Notes under the pieces: model-generated | Database searches by the model: none | The model's input: only the letters and a program-made list of their open reading frames with translations | What the model was told of the DNA's origin: nothing | Translations under genes and position numbers: made by a program | Assembly: GCA_945861915.1 (NCBI GenBank) | Contig: CAMAWK010000014.1 | Location: 1-23,846 of the forward strand | Direction: 5' to 3' | DNA from: Flavobacterium psychrophilum | GTDB lineage: Bacteria; Bacteroidota; Bacteroidia; Flavobacteriales; Flavobacteriaceae | DNA: 23,846 nucleotides | Shown here: piece after piece, positions 1 through 7,121 of the stretch | Layout: each line of letters starts with the position of its first letter | Position numbering within the stretch: the stretch's first letter is position 1

Positions 1-46
1 TTTTTTTCTAAAGTTTCGTCTGTTTAGATCGATGGTTTAGTTAGAA

Positions 47-77
47 TTTGTGTTAATTCGTGCTATTCGTGTTAAAA
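47..77. repeat. Intergenic 'ATTCGTG' repeat arm
   Basis: The stretch contains GTGTTAATTCGTG followed by CTATTCGTGTTAAA, matching arms of the hairpin repeats at 6428-6504, 9564-9625 and 15304-15363. No matching left arm is visible in bases 1-46, so this may be the right arm of a hairpin that begins outside the window, or a solo arm. It supplies a spurious upstream ATG for the CoA-transferase gene. Confidence 0.5.
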
Positions 78-88
78 TAAATCCCAAT

Positions 89-790
89 ATGATCAACAAA
101 ACTGTAAAAAAAGTACAAGAAGCACTCCGAGGACTCGAAGACGGAATGACTTTGATGTTGGGAGGTTTTGGATTGTGCGGGATTCCTGAAAATGCTATTG
201 CCGAATTGGTCAAAAAAGAAACCAAAAATCTGACTTGTATTTCCAACAATGCAGGTGTCGATGATTTTGGATTGGGTTTGCTCTTACAAAAACACCAAAT
301 CAAAAAAATGATTTCTTCCTATGTGGGAGAAAATGCCGAATTCGAACGCCAAATGCTTTCTGGCGAACTCGAAGTAGAACTCATTCCACAAGGGACTTTA
401 GCCGAACGATGTCGTGCAGCACAAGCCGGAATTCCAGCTTTTTTCACTCCAGCTGGATTCGGAACCGAAGTGGCTATTGGCAAAGAAACACGAGAATTCA
501 ACGGAAAAATGCACCTAATGGAATTAGCTTTCAAAGCCGATTTTGCCATTGTCAAAGCTTGGAAAGGTGATACGGCAGGCAACCTCATCTTCAAAGGAAC
601 TGCTCGAAACTTCAACCCTTGTATGGCAGGTGCTGCCAAAATCACCATCGCCGAAGTCGAGGAATTAGTCGATGCTGGAACCCTTGATCCCAACCAAATT
701 AATACTCCCGGAATCTTCGTGCAACGCATTTTTCAAGGAGAGAAATACGAGAAAAGGATTGAGAAGAGAACGGTGAGAGAAAGAGAATAG
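89..790 (+). CDS. scoA: 3-oxoacid CoA-transferase subunit A
   Basis: Alpha subunit of a succinyl-CoA:3-ketoacid (acetoacetate) CoA-transferase, which moves CoA between succinyl-CoA and acetoacetate-type acids in the cytoplasm. From the ATG at 89 the protein has 233 residues, the usual subunit A length. It shows the glycine-rich N-terminal segment [16 protein letters not shown], the [22 protein letters not shown] segment typical of the family, and a complete C-terminus ending [19 protein letters not shown]. An in-frame ATG at 50 exists, but the 13 extra residues would be encoded by a common intergenic repeat, so 89 is preferred. The partner subunit starts at 1209. The roughly 420-bp gap between them is filled by an IVP gene with inverted-repeat ends, which is unusual because the two subunit genes normally abut. 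Confidence 0.93.
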   Translation: MINKTVKKVQEALRGLEDGMTLMLGGFGLCGIPENAIAELVKKETKNLTCISNNAGVDDFGLGLLLQKHQIKKMISSYVGENAEFERQMLSGELEVELIPQGTLAERCRAAQAGIPAFFTPAGFGTEVAIGKETREFNGKMHLMELAFKADFAIVKAWKGDTAGNLIFKGTARNFNPCMAGAAKITIAEVEELVDAGTLDPNQINTPGIFVQRIFQGEKYEKRIEKRTVRERE

Positions 791-823
791 ATTAATTTTT
801 TAATGTGAAAATGTACTAATTAA
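790..823. repeat. Left inverted-repeat arm of IVP cassette 1
   Basis: It begins with GATTAATTTTTTAATGTG and ends with CTAATTAA, directly before the IVP start codon. It pairs with 1165-1198. Confidence 0.7.
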
Positions 824-1168
824 ATGGAGAAAGAAAACATAATCGTTTCAAAAACAATAGATTTTGCATTGGATATAATTTCATTCTGTGAAATTTTGGA
901 GCAAAACAGAAAATTCGTAATTGCCAATCAATTATTAAAATCTGGAACTAGTATTGGCGCCAATGTTCATGAGGCACAAAATGCCGAAAGTAGAGCTGAT
1001 TTTATTCACAAAATTAAAATTGCAGCAAAAGAAATTGAAGAAACAAAATATTGGTTAATATTGTGCGAAAAATCACCAAATTATCCTTTTGAACCTACAT
1101 TGAAATCGAAAATTAATGAAATAGGACTCATCGTATATAAAATTATAAGTAGTAGTAAATCACGTTAA
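824..1168 (+). CDS. Four-helix-bundle protein, 23S rRNA IVP (S23) family
   Basis: A 114-residue protein of the 23S rRNA intervening-sequence protein family (PF05635/TIGR02436 type), small four-helix bundles related to Avd of diversity-generating retroelements. The family signature is clear: QLLKSGTSIGANVHEAQNA (about residues 36-54), ESRADFIHKIKIAAKEIEET (55-74), then YWL. Length is normal and the frame intact. Its function is not established; nucleic-acid binding or self-association has been suggested for relatives. The gene sits between the two subunits of one enzyme, in the same direction, and nearly fills the space inside a pair of inverted repeats, so it looks like an insertion. A second, clearly diverged family member is at 5238-5606. 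Confidence 0.88.
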   Translation: MEKENIIVSKTIDFALDIISFCEILEQNRKFVIANQLLKSGTSIGANVHEAQNAESRADFIHKIKIAAKEIEETKYWLILCEKSPNYPFEPTLKSKINEIGLIVYKIISSSKSR

Positions 1169-1198
1169 TTGATATATTTTCAAATTAAAAAATTGATA
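1165..1198. repeat. Right inverted-repeat arm of IVP cassette 1
   Basis: Reverse complement of 790-823 at 28 of 34 positions. It includes the TAA stop (1166-1168) of the IVP gene and ends 10 bp before the scoB start codon. Confidence 0.7.
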
Positions 1199-1208
1199 CA
1201 TTGTATTT

Positions 1209-1865
1209 ATGCTAACTAAAGAACAAATCGCCAAACGCATCGCCCAGGAAGTTAAAAAAAATTACTTTGTTAATTTGGGAATTGGCATTCCGACTTTGGT
1301 AGCCAATTATATCCCCGAAGGAATTGACGTGGAATTTCAAAGCGAAAACGGTGTTTTAGGCATGGGTCCTTTCCCTTTTGAAGGTGAGGAAGATGCTGAT
1401 TTAATCAATGCAGGCAAACAAACTATTACCACTTTGGCTGGAGCTTCTTTCTTTGATTCGGCAATGAGTTTCGGAATGATACGTGGTCAACATGTCGATT
1501 TAACCATTTTAGGCGCGATGGAAGTTTCAGAAAACGGCGATATTGCCAACTGGAAAATCCCAAAAAAAATGGTCAAAGGAATGGGTGGAGCGATGGATTT
1601 GGTCGCCTCGGCAGAAAATATAATTGTGGCAATGATGCATGTTAATAAAGCGGGGGAATCCAAAATTCTCAAAAAATGTACTTTGCCTTTAACAGGAGTT
1701 GGTTGTGTTAAAAAAGTCGTTACCGAATTAGCCGTCCTAGAAATCACACCAAAAGGCTTTCAACTTTTAGAACGAGCACCTGGTGTTTCTGTCGAACACA
1801 TTATCGCCTCCACTGAAGCTAATTTAATTATTGAAGGCGAAATTCCAGAAATGATGATTAATTAA
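1209..1865 (+). CDS. scoB: 3-oxoacid CoA-transferase subunit B
   Basis: Beta subunit of the CoA-transferase begun by the gene at 89. It has 218 residues, normal for the family. The segment FQSENGVLGMGP holds the Glu of the conserved ENG motif, known in this family as the residue forming the covalent glutamyl-CoA intermediate; NLGIGIPTLVANYIP near the N-terminus and MDLVASAENIIVAM in the middle are also typical. The start is the only sensible ATG. No strong Shine-Dalgarno sequence precedes it, as usual in Bacteroidota. If scoA and scoB share one transcript, that RNA contains the 34-bp stem of the IVP cassette, and cleavage there would separate the two messages. Confidence 0.93.
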   Translation: MLTKEQIAKRIAQEVKKNYFVNLGIGIPTLVANYIPEGIDVEFQSENGVLGMGPFPFEGEEDADLINAGKQTITTLAGASFFDSAMSFGMIRGQHVDLTILGAMEVSENGDIANWKIPKKMVKGMGGAMDLVASAENIIVAMMHVNKAGESKILKKCTLPLTGVGCVKKVVTELAVLEITPKGFQLLERAPGVSVEHIIASTEANLIIEGEIPEMMIN

Positions 1866-1872
1866 AAAAAAT

Positions 1873-1921
1873 AACCACAGATTAGCAGATTTATAAGAAA
1901 ATAATCTGCGAATCTACGGTT
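1873..1921. terminator. Hairpin between convergent scoB and fumarase genes
   Basis: Arms 1873-1890 and 1904-1921 are inverted copies at 15 of 18 positions (AACCACAGATTAGCAGAT type) with a 13-nt loop. The hairpin is followed by A/T-rich sequence and a run of CTTTG(C/T)G-like words (about 1927-1967). It lies between the 3' ends of two convergent genes, so a bidirectional terminator is likely. The words belong to the CACAGATT intergenic repeat family also seen at 12119-12196. Confidence 0.55.
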
Positions 1922-1971
1922 AAAAAACTTTGTGAACTTTGCGAAAAGCTTTTTGCCTTTGCGGTTAAAAA

Positions 1972-3573
1972 CTACAAATTCGCAAAAAAATCGTTCCCTT
2001 TATCATCCGTTATGATAAAAGCGGGAAAATCTTTTACGGTAATTTTTCGCACGGCTTCCATTCCCAATTCTTCAAAATCGACCACTTCTACTTTTAAGAT
2101 ATTTTCTTGAGCTAAAATGGCTGCTGGACCACCGATAGAACCCAAATAGAATCCACCATAAGTTTTGCAAGCATTCATTACTTCTTTGGTTCTGTTGCCT
2201 TTGGCAAGCATAACCATACTTCCACCTGCTTTTTGGAACTCTTCTACATATACATCCATTCTACCCGCTGTGGTAGGTCCAAAACTTCCTGACGGCATTC
2301 CCTCTGGTGTTTTGGCTGGACCCGCATAATAAATTGGGTGATTTTTAAAATAGTCTGGCATCGGTTTGCCTGAGTCCAATAATTCTTTGATTTTAGCGTG
2401 GGCAATATCACGGGCTACAATCAAAGTTCCGTTTAATTTCAAACGTGTTTTGATAGGATATTGTGATAACTTTTTCAAAATATCCCCCATCGGTTGGTTC
2501 AAATCAATTTCGATAGCAGGTTCTAAATGAGGAGCTGTTGCAGGCAAAAACTGTTGCGGATTGACTTCTAATTGTTCTAAGAAAACCCCTTCTTTGGTAA
2601 TTTTCCCTTTAATGTTTCTGTCGGCTGAACAAGACACTCCCAAACCAACCGGACAAGAAGCAGCGTGGCGTGGCAAACGAATGACACGAACATCATGAGC
2701 AAAATATTTACCACCAAACTGGGCTCCGATGGCACTTTCTTGGCAGTATAACAATACTTTTTTCTCCCATTCTAAATCACGAAAAGCCTGACCTGACATA
2801 TTTCCTGAAGTGGGCAAATGGTCAAAATAACCTGCAGATGCTTTCTTTACCGCAGCCAAATTTGCCTCAGCAGAAGTCCCACCGATAACCAAAGCCAAAT
2901 GATAAGGCGGACAAGCAGAAGTCCCTAAATCTTTGATTTTTTCACGAACAAATTCCTCCATCGATTTTTCGTTCAACAATGATTTGGTCTTTTGATACAA
3001 AAAAGTTTTATTGGCAGAACCGCCTCCTTTTGTTAAAAATAAAAACTCATACGAAGCTCCTTTTTTAGCGTAAATATCTATTTGAGCCGGAAGATTTGAA
3101 CCTGAATTTTTCTCTTCAAACATCGAAATAGGAACAATTTGAGAGTAGCGAAGATTTTTATTTTGAAAGGTGTTGAAAATCCCTTTAGACAACCATTCGG
3201 CATCATCAACTCCTGTAAAAACACTTTCTCCTTTTTTGGCCATTACAATCGCAGTTCCTGTATCTTGGCACGAAGGCAACTGACCTTCAACGGCAACAGA
3301 AGCGTTTTGTAACAAATTGTAGGCTACAAATCGGTCGTTATCTGTGGCTTCTGGGTCATTCAGAATGTTGTTCAATTTTTGTAAATGAGCAGTTCTCAAC
3401 ATAAACGAAACATCGTTCATAGCTTCTTGTGCTAATAATTCCAATGCTTTTGGGTCAACAGAAAGTATTTCCCTTTCGCCTAGTTTTTCTAGTTTTACGA
3501 AGTCAGAAGTTAGTTTTTTGTATTGGGTATCGTCTTTTAAAATTGGATACGGATCCTGATATATAAAGTCCAT
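1972..3573 (-). CDS. Fumarate hydratase, class I
   Basis: Class I (4Fe-4S, oxygen-sensitive) fumarase converting fumarate to malate in the TCA cycle; 533 residues, the length of the single-chain FumA/FumB-type enzymes. Three cysteines in the expected contexts are candidate cluster ligands: C102 ([10 protein letters not shown]), C221 ([14 protein letters not shown]) and C307 ([10 protein letters not shown]). The C-terminal domain contains [23 protein letters not shown] and the GSIGGPAA motif. The start ATG at 3573 lies about 90 bp after the stop of the SpmA-SpmB gene, in the same direction. No convincing promoter of its own was seen in that gap. Identity is secure; the gene symbol is left empty because naming differs between lineages. 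Confidence 0.94.
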   Translation of the reverse strand: MDFIYQDPYPILKDDTQYKKLTSDFVKLEKLGEREILSVDPKALELLAQEAMNDVSFMLRTAHLQKLNNILNDPEATDNDRFVAYNLLQNASVAVEGQLPSCQDTGTAIVMAKKGESVFTGVDDAEWLSKGIFNTFQNKNLRYSQIVPISMFEEKNSGSNLPAQIDIYAKKGASYEFLFLTKGGGSANKTFLYQKTKSLLNEKSMEEFVREKIKDLGTSACPPYHLALVIGGTSAEANLAAVKKASAGYFDHLPTSGNMSGQAFRDLEWEKKVLLYCQESAIGAQFGGKYFAHDVRVIRLPRHAASCPVGLGVSCSADRNIKGKITKEGVFLEQLEVNPQQFLPATAPHLEPAIEIDLNQPMGDILKKLSQYPIKTRLKLNGTLIVARDIAHAKIKELLDSGKPMPDYFKNHPIYYAGPAKTPEGMPSGSFGPTTAGRMDVYVEEFQKAGGSMVMLAKGNRTKEVMNACKTYGGFYLGSIGGPAAILAQENILKVEVVDFEELGMEAVRKITVKDFPAFIITDDKGNDFFANL

Positions 3574-3663
3574 TTTGATGTGTTTTTTAGGAATGTAAAG
3601 TTATTGAAACTCGAGCGGAATTAGAATTAAATAATTACTAAATTGATACTGTTAGGTGCATTT

Positions 3664-5103
3664 TTAAAAAAACCAACTTGCCACAAAAATAGCTGTAATC
3701 ACACAAATCACATCTACGATAAGCATCGTTCCAAGCGCATAACGGGTATTTTTGATATTAACCGAACCAAAATATACGGCAATGACATAAAAAGTACTTT
3801 CGGCACTGCATTGAAAAATACTACTCAATCGTCCTGTCATCGAATCTGCACCAAAAGTATTCATCGAATCTATTAAAAATCCTCTTGAACCGGCGGAGCT
3901 AAAGGGTCTAAGCAGTGCTACGGGCAAAGCGTCGGTGATTTCTTTGCTCACTCCCATATTCGAGAATAAAAAGGATATCCAATGACTGATAATTTCAAAT
4001 AATCCACTGTTTCTAAACAACGAAATTGCGACTAACATCCCTAAAACATAGGGAAAAATAGTAACTCCTGTTTTAACACCGTTGTTGGCTCCCGATACAA
4101 AAGCTTCGTAAACAGTAGTGTTGGCTTCGGTAAATTTTTTCTCTTTTAAAAAGGATAAAATCAAGGTAAAAAGGATAATTACAACCAATATTAAAGCCGA
4201 TAAGTTGGAAGTGAAAAAGTTCTTTTCAATCAAATCTAAACTATTAACATAAAATAATAAACCAACGATTCCAGCGATTAAAACCATTAAACCGAGGACT
4301 AAAGAAGCACTTTTGAAATTGATTTTTTGCTTCACACCCACAATCAAAAAGGCTGCAATTGTTCCTATAAAAGAAGTAATAATACAAGGCAACATGACAT
4401 CTGCGGGATTGGTTGCTCCAGCTGCAGCTCGATAGCCAATGATAGAAGTGGCGATTAAAGTTAATCCCGAGGCGTGAAGACACATAAACATAATTTGAGC
4501 ATCACTCGCCTTGTCTTTTTCGGGATTGATGGTTTGCAAACTCTCCATGGCTTTGAGTCCAAACGGCGTAGCAGCTGAATCCAATCCTAGGAAATTAGCG
4601 GCAAAATTCAAGGTCATATAGGAAATCGAAGGATGATTTTTGGGTATACTAGGAAAGACTTTTACAAAAACGGGACTCAATATTTTAGCCAATTTTTCGG
4701 ATGCGCCAGAAATGATTAATAGCTCCATCAAGCCACAGAAAAAAGCCAAATACGCCATCAAAGGCAAAATCAAATCTAGTAAAGTGTTTTTGCAAGTTGG
4801 CAAAAGTCCATCCGATTTTTGAACACCGCTAAACACTTTAACCGTTTTATTTGAAAAAACATAGGTTGTGTCGGCATTGAGCGTATCTCGATTGATAACA
4901 AATGATTTCGCTTCGGATGCATTGATACTGTCTTGAATAAAAACTGGTATTTGCTCCATGAATTTTTCGGAAATCAAAATAGGATCTTCCTTTTTGCCAT
5001 TTAAAACATTGTCAATTGTGTAATTGTTCCCAGAAAATAAACTGAACATCACAATTACAATCGATGAAATAAAAATAACCAACCAAAATCTACTTAATAC
5101 CAT
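3664..5103 (-). CDS. SpmA-SpmB fusion, nucleoside-recognition (Gate) domain membrane protein
   Basis: A 479-residue integral membrane protein with two Gate/nucleoside-recognition domains, resembling SpmA joined to SpmB. The first half carries PLMAYLAFFCGLMELLIISGA and LNFAANFLGLDSAATPFG; the second carries AFVSGANNGVKTGVTIFPYVLGMLVAI, ALLRPFSSAGSRGFLIDSM and QCSAESTFYVIAVYFG. An N-terminal membrane segment and a periplasmic-looking loop precede the first domain. The start is taken as the ATG at 5103 (MVLSRFWLVIF); further upstream the open frame runs only through 13-bp repeats from a TTG codon. SpmA/SpmB are known from spore maturation in Firmicutes, but homologues occur widely in non-sporulating bacteria; the substrate is unknown. 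It follows the second IVP cassette and precedes fumarase. Confidence 0.85.
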   Translation of the reverse strand: MVLSRFWLVIFISSIVIVMFSLFSGNNYTIDNVLNGKKEDPILISEKFMEQIPVFIQDSINASEAKSFVINRDTLNADTTYVFSNKTVKVFSGVQKSDGLLPTCKNTLLDLILPLMAYLAFFCGLMELLIISGASEKLAKILSPVFVKVFPSIPKNHPSISYMTLNFAANFLGLDSAATPFGLKAMESLQTINPEKDKASDAQIMFMCLHASGLTLIATSIIGYRAAAGATNPADVMLPCIITSFIGTIAAFLIVGVKQKINFKSASLVLGLMVLIAGIVGLLFYVNSLDLIEKNFFTSNLSALILVVIILFTLILSFLKEKKFTEANTTVYEAFVSGANNGVKTGVTIFPYVLGMLVAISLFRNSGLFEIISHWISFLFSNMGVSKEITDALPVALLRPFSSAGSRGFLIDSMNTFGADSMTGRLSSIFQCSAESTFYVIAVYFGSVNIKNTRYALGTMLIVDVICVITAIFVASWFF

Positions 5104-5129
5104 GTTTTTTATGTTTACAATTCTAATGC

Positions 5130-5212
5130 AAAAGGCAACTTCAAAAGGCAACTTCAAAAGGCAACTTTAAAAGTTAAGTTCAAAAGTTAGTTGAAGTTCA
5201 AAAGTGAAGTTC
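5130..5212. repeat. 13-bp tandem repeat array, left end of cassette 2
   Basis: Units: AAAAGGCAACTTC at 5130-5142 and 5143-5155, a last-base variant at 5156-5168, AAAAGTTAAGTTC at 5169-5181, an 18-bp irregular unit at 5182-5199, and AAAAGTGAAGTTC at 5200-5212. It is inverted with respect to 5616-5693. It also creates a false N-terminal extension of the SpmA-SpmB frame. Confidence 0.8.
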
Positions 5213-5237
5213 AAAAATTTGAGGTTTGAATTACTAT

Positions 5238-5606
5238 TTATTTTTTATTAATTATCATTTTAGATGCAATTGCTATTAATTCTTCAACTTCAATTAAAAG
5301 TAGCGCTCTAAAATCTTGACTACCTTCATTTATATAATTTAATATTTTTAAAGAATTTCGAGATTCTTTAATCTCTTTAACAACTAGCGCTAACTTGAAA
5401 ATCAAATCTTTATCGGTTACTGTTCCTTGAGATTCGCCAAAATTTAAAGCTGAACTCCCAGATGAACGGACAAGTTGATTCTTATAATATTCGTTTTCGT
5501 AGCTTTTTTCCAATTTTCGTGTAAAGAAAATACATTCTCCAGCAAAACGAATTAATCTGTCATCAAAATTAAAAATTTTCTCATGAAAAGGATTTGATTC
5601 TAACAT
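5238..5606 (-). CDS. Four-helix-bundle protein, 23S rRNA IVP (S23) family, second copy
   Basis: From the ATG at 5606 the protein has 122 residues and carries the family signature YYKNQLVRSSGSSALNFGESQGTVTDKDLIFKLALVVKEIKESRNSLKIL, a different subgroup from the copy at 824-1168. The open frame continues upstream to an ATG at 5726 that overlaps the exonuclease gene, but that extension is a translation of the 13-bp repeats (KSTSKINFKNQ-like), so 5606 is preferred; the array ends 9 bp before it. Function is unknown, as for the family. It lies in the same direction as both neighbours and is enclosed by the inverted arrays. Confidence 0.85.
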   Translation of the reverse strand: MLESNPFHEKIFNFDDRLIRFAGECIFFTRKLEKSYENEYYKNQLVRSSGSSALNFGESQGTVTDKDLIFKLALVVKEIKESRNSLKILNYINEGSQDFRALLLIEVEELIAIASKMIINKK

Positions 5607-5615
5607 TATTAATTG

Positions 5616-5693
5616 AGTTTTGAAGTTGAACTTTGAAGTTGAGTTTTGAGGTTGATTTTTGAAGTTGATTTTTGAAGTTGATTTTTGAAGTTG
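5616..5693. repeat. 13-bp tandem repeat array, right end of cassette 2
   Basis: Six exact 13-bp steps: 5616-5628, 5629-5641, 5642-5654 (variants of AGTTTTGAAGTTG), then three identical ATTTTTGAAGTTG units at 5655-5667, 5668-5680 and 5681-5693. The identical units lie at the outer edge, next to the exonuclease stop codon, and the more diverged units lie next to the IVP start. Confidence 0.85.
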
Positions 5694-5700
5694 ATTTTTT

Positions 5701-6414
5701 TTACACATGAATAATCTCTTCTTCAATCAACAACTCCTCTCGTCTTAAACGAAGGAAAATTTGCGCCACAGCAATCGTATCTTTTTCGCAATAAGTTACA
5801 ATTCTATCAATGTCTTTTTCTACATAAAAAACGTGACCCACTTGACTACCATCTATATCGCCTTTCGAAGTTGGAATTCCCAACACTTTACACATCAATT
5901 TTAAAGAGGTGAAATGTTTGTAATCGCCAAACTTCCATAACTCTAAAGTATCTAAATGGGGAATTTCCCATGGTTTTTTGCCAAATAAATTGAGTTTGTT
6001 GGGAATCGCAATGTTGTTGATAATCATTCGTCGGGCGATAAACGGAATATCGAATTCCTTGGCATTATGACCACACAAAACATGTTGCGGTTGATTGAAA
6101 TGATTGTTCAAGAGATTGATAAAATCATTCAAAATTTTCTTTTCTTCTCCAAAAAAGGAAGTCACTCGAAAATTGCGAACATGGCCTTTGATGACAAAAT
6201 ACCCAACCGAAATACAGATAATTTTTCCAAACTCTGCCCAAATACCCGCTCGTTCATAAAAATCTTCGGCCGTTGATTCTTCTTTTCGTTGGTATTGGGT
6301 TTTGTGTTCCCAAAGCGATTGCATTTCTGAATCTAAAGCATCAAAATTTTCTTGTTCTGGAACAGTTTCAATATCTAAAAACAGAATGTTATTGAGGTTT
6401 ATTTTTTCGATCAT
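5701..6414 (-). CDS. 3'-5' exonuclease, PolB exonuclease-like (PF10108 type)
   Basis: A 237-residue protein with the DEDD exonuclease fold. It resembles the predicted family related to the proofreading domain of family B polymerases. Motif I is ILFLDIETVP (D14, E16 from the ATG at 6414), motif II is HVLCGHNAKEFDIPFIARRM, and motif III is TYCEKDTIAVAQIFLRLR (YCxxD). There is no polymerase domain. An in-frame ATG at 6441 lies inside the arm of an intergenic hairpin and is rejected; MIEKINLNNILFLDIE from 6414 places the first beta strand normally. It lies downstream of the methyltransferase gene, separated by the hairpin at 6428-6504. The substrate, DNA or RNA, is not decided by sequence. Confidence 0.85.
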   Translation of the reverse strand: MIEKINLNNILFLDIETVPEQENFDALDSEMQSLWEHKTQYQRKEESTAEDFYERAGIWAEFGKIICISVGYFVIKGHVRNFRVTSFFGEEKKILNDFINLLNNHFNQPQHVLCGHNAKEFDIPFIARRMIINNIAIPNKLNLFGKKPWEIPHLDTLELWKFGDYKHFTSLKLMCKVLGIPTSKGDIDGSQVGHVFYVEKDIDRIVTYCEKDTIAVAQIFLRLRREELLIEEEIIHV

Positions 6415-6427
6415 AATTTGATTTTTG

Positions 6428-6504
6428 AGCCACGAATTCACGAATTTAAAGAAAAAAAATAGAGGTGTATATCAAAAAAATAGAAAATTCGTGAATTCGT
6501 GGCT
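6428..6504. repeat. Perfect 20-bp inverted repeat, ATTCGTG family
   Basis: Arms 6428-6447 (AGCCACGAATTCACGAATTT) and 6485-6504 are perfect inverted copies with a 37-nt A-rich loop. It lies between two minus-strand genes, ending 7 bp from the methyltransferase stop and 14 bp from the exonuclease start. It could act as a terminator or an RNA-stability or processing stem; there is no good U-tract on the minus strand. Confidence 0.75.
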
Positions 6505-6510
6505 ATCCTT

Positions 6511-6981
6511 TCAAAATAAACTTTGCTGTGTAGTAGGATTTTCGTGTTCGAGTAACCATTTTTTGCGCCACAAACCCCCAACGTATCCAGTGAGCGAACC
6601 ATCGGTTCCAATTACTCTGTGGCAGGGAATTACAATCCAAAGTTGATTTTTGCCATTGGCTGCAGCCACCGCGCGAATCGCTTTTATGTCACCTAATTGC
6701 TTTGATAATTCTAGGTAAGAAATAGTTTTTCCGAAAGGAATTTGGAGTAAACCGTTCCAAACTTTTTTTTGAAATTCGGTTCCAGATGGATTTAATTTAA
6801 AAATAAAATCGGTTCTTTTTCCTGCGAAATAATCATTGAGTTGGGAAACGACTTCATCCAAAACTGTTGGAATTATTTCAGAACAAAGTCCTTCATCAGC
6901 AACAGAAATAGTTGAAATACCTTTTTCATCACCTACGATTTTGGCGATTCCTATAGGTGTTTTGATGTAAGCGGTTTCCAT
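6511..6981 (-). CDS. ogt: Methylated-DNA--protein-cysteine S-methyltransferase
   Basis: Suicide repair protein that removes methyl groups from O6-methylguanine onto its own cysteine. It has 156 residues from the ATG at 6981 (METAYIKTPIG), the size of Ogt-type enzymes without an Ada regulatory domain. The active-site motif PCHRV is at residues 119-123 (C120). The DNA-binding helix region FQKKVWNGLLQIPFGKTISYLELSKQLG and the C-terminal GGLWRKKWLLEHE are typical. An upstream ATG at 7002 would overlap the stop of the small Cys-rich gene and is less likely. It starts 11 bp after that gene, so it seems to be part of the feo transcript, an unexpected partnership. Confidence 0.93.
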   Translation of the reverse strand: METAYIKTPIGIAKIVGDEKGISTISVADEGLCSEIIPTVLDEVVSQLNDYFAGKRTDFIFKLNPSGTEFQKKVWNGLLQIPFGKTISYLELSKQLGDIKAIRAVAAANGKNQLWIVIPCHRVIGTDGSLTGYVGGLWRKKWLLEHENPTTQQSLF

Positions 6982-6992
6982 GTAATAATGGA

Positions 6993-7115
6993 TTAGTGAC
7001 AACTACAATCGTCGCCACAACTTTTAGATGTTTTTTTCTTTTTGAAAAAGAATTTTTTGAATAAGAAAAATAAGGCAATTCCAAGTGCTGTAAAGGATAA
7101 TATTTCTTGGTACAT
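6993..7115 (-). CDS. FeoB-associated Cys-rich membrane protein (small)
   Basis: A 40-residue ORF. It starts with ATG at 7115, 6 bp after the feoB stop. The protein begins MYQEILSFTALGIALFFLF, one membrane helix, continues with a Lys/Phe-rich stretch and ends with a cysteine cluster SCGDDCSCH. This is the layout of the FeoB-associated Cys-rich membrane proteins (PF12669 type) that follow feoB in many bacteria. The cysteines could bind iron or another metal. A role in Feo transport is inferred from position and family, not shown by sequence. Confidence 0.75.
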   Translation of the reverse strand: MYQEILSFTALGIALFFLFKKFFFKKKKTSKSCGDDCSCH

Positions 7116-7121
7116 AACGGT

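Larger units (their letters stand above)
790..1198 (+). mobile_element. IVS-like cassette: IVP gene bounded by 34-bp inverted repeats
   Basis: Arms 790-823 and 1165-1198 are inverted copies with 28 of 34 positions identical. In the sense RNA three of the six mismatches become G-U pairs, leaving 31 of 34 paired. The left arm starts on the last base of the scoA stop codon and ends one base before the ATG of the IVP gene; the right arm covers that gene's stop codon. The cassette is therefore almost exactly one ORF plus its ends. This matches the known architecture of intervening sequences in 23S rRNA genes. Mobility and RNA processing at this site are inference. No transposase and no clear target duplication are seen. 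Confidence 0.6.
5130..5693 (-). mobile_element. IVS-like cassette 2: IVP gene between inverted arrays of 13-bp repeats
   Basis: The IVP gene (5238-5606) is flanked by two arrays of 13-bp units in opposite orientation: 5130-5212 (AAAAGGCAACTTC type) and 5616-5693 (ATTTTTGAAGTTG type). The cores CAACTTCAAAA and TTTTGAAGTTG are perfect 11-nt complements repeating every 13 bp, so the ends can pair into a long interrupted stem. The right array ends 8 bp after the exonuclease stop codon and the left one ends about 26 bp before the start of the SpmA-SpmB gene. All three genes read the same way. The plan repeats that of 790-1198, with unrelated arm sequence. Confidence 0.6.

Noticed and set aside
319..729. 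136-codon open frame on the minus strand opposite scoA
   Set aside because: Antisense shadow of a clear enzyme gene, with no family resemblance or start context.
3664..5103. Evidence for sporulation from Spm domains
   Set aside because: These domains are widespread in non-sporulating bacteria, and no other sporulation gene is present.
5104..5157. Longer N-terminus of the SpmA-SpmB protein
   Set aside because: It starts with TTG inside the repeat array; ATG at 5103 begins a normal membrane segment.
5130..5212. CRISPR-like array from regular short repeats
   Set aside because: Units are 13 bp in direct tandem without spacers, and no cas genes are nearby.
824..5606. Diversity-generating retroelement suggested by Avd-like four-helix-bundle proteins
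   Set aside because: No reverse transcriptase, template repeat or variable repeat is present in the window; the proteins fit the IVP family.
5607..5726. N-terminal extension of the second IVP protein from ATG at 5726
   Set aside because: It translates the 13-bp repeats, overlaps the exonuclease gene and has no family match.
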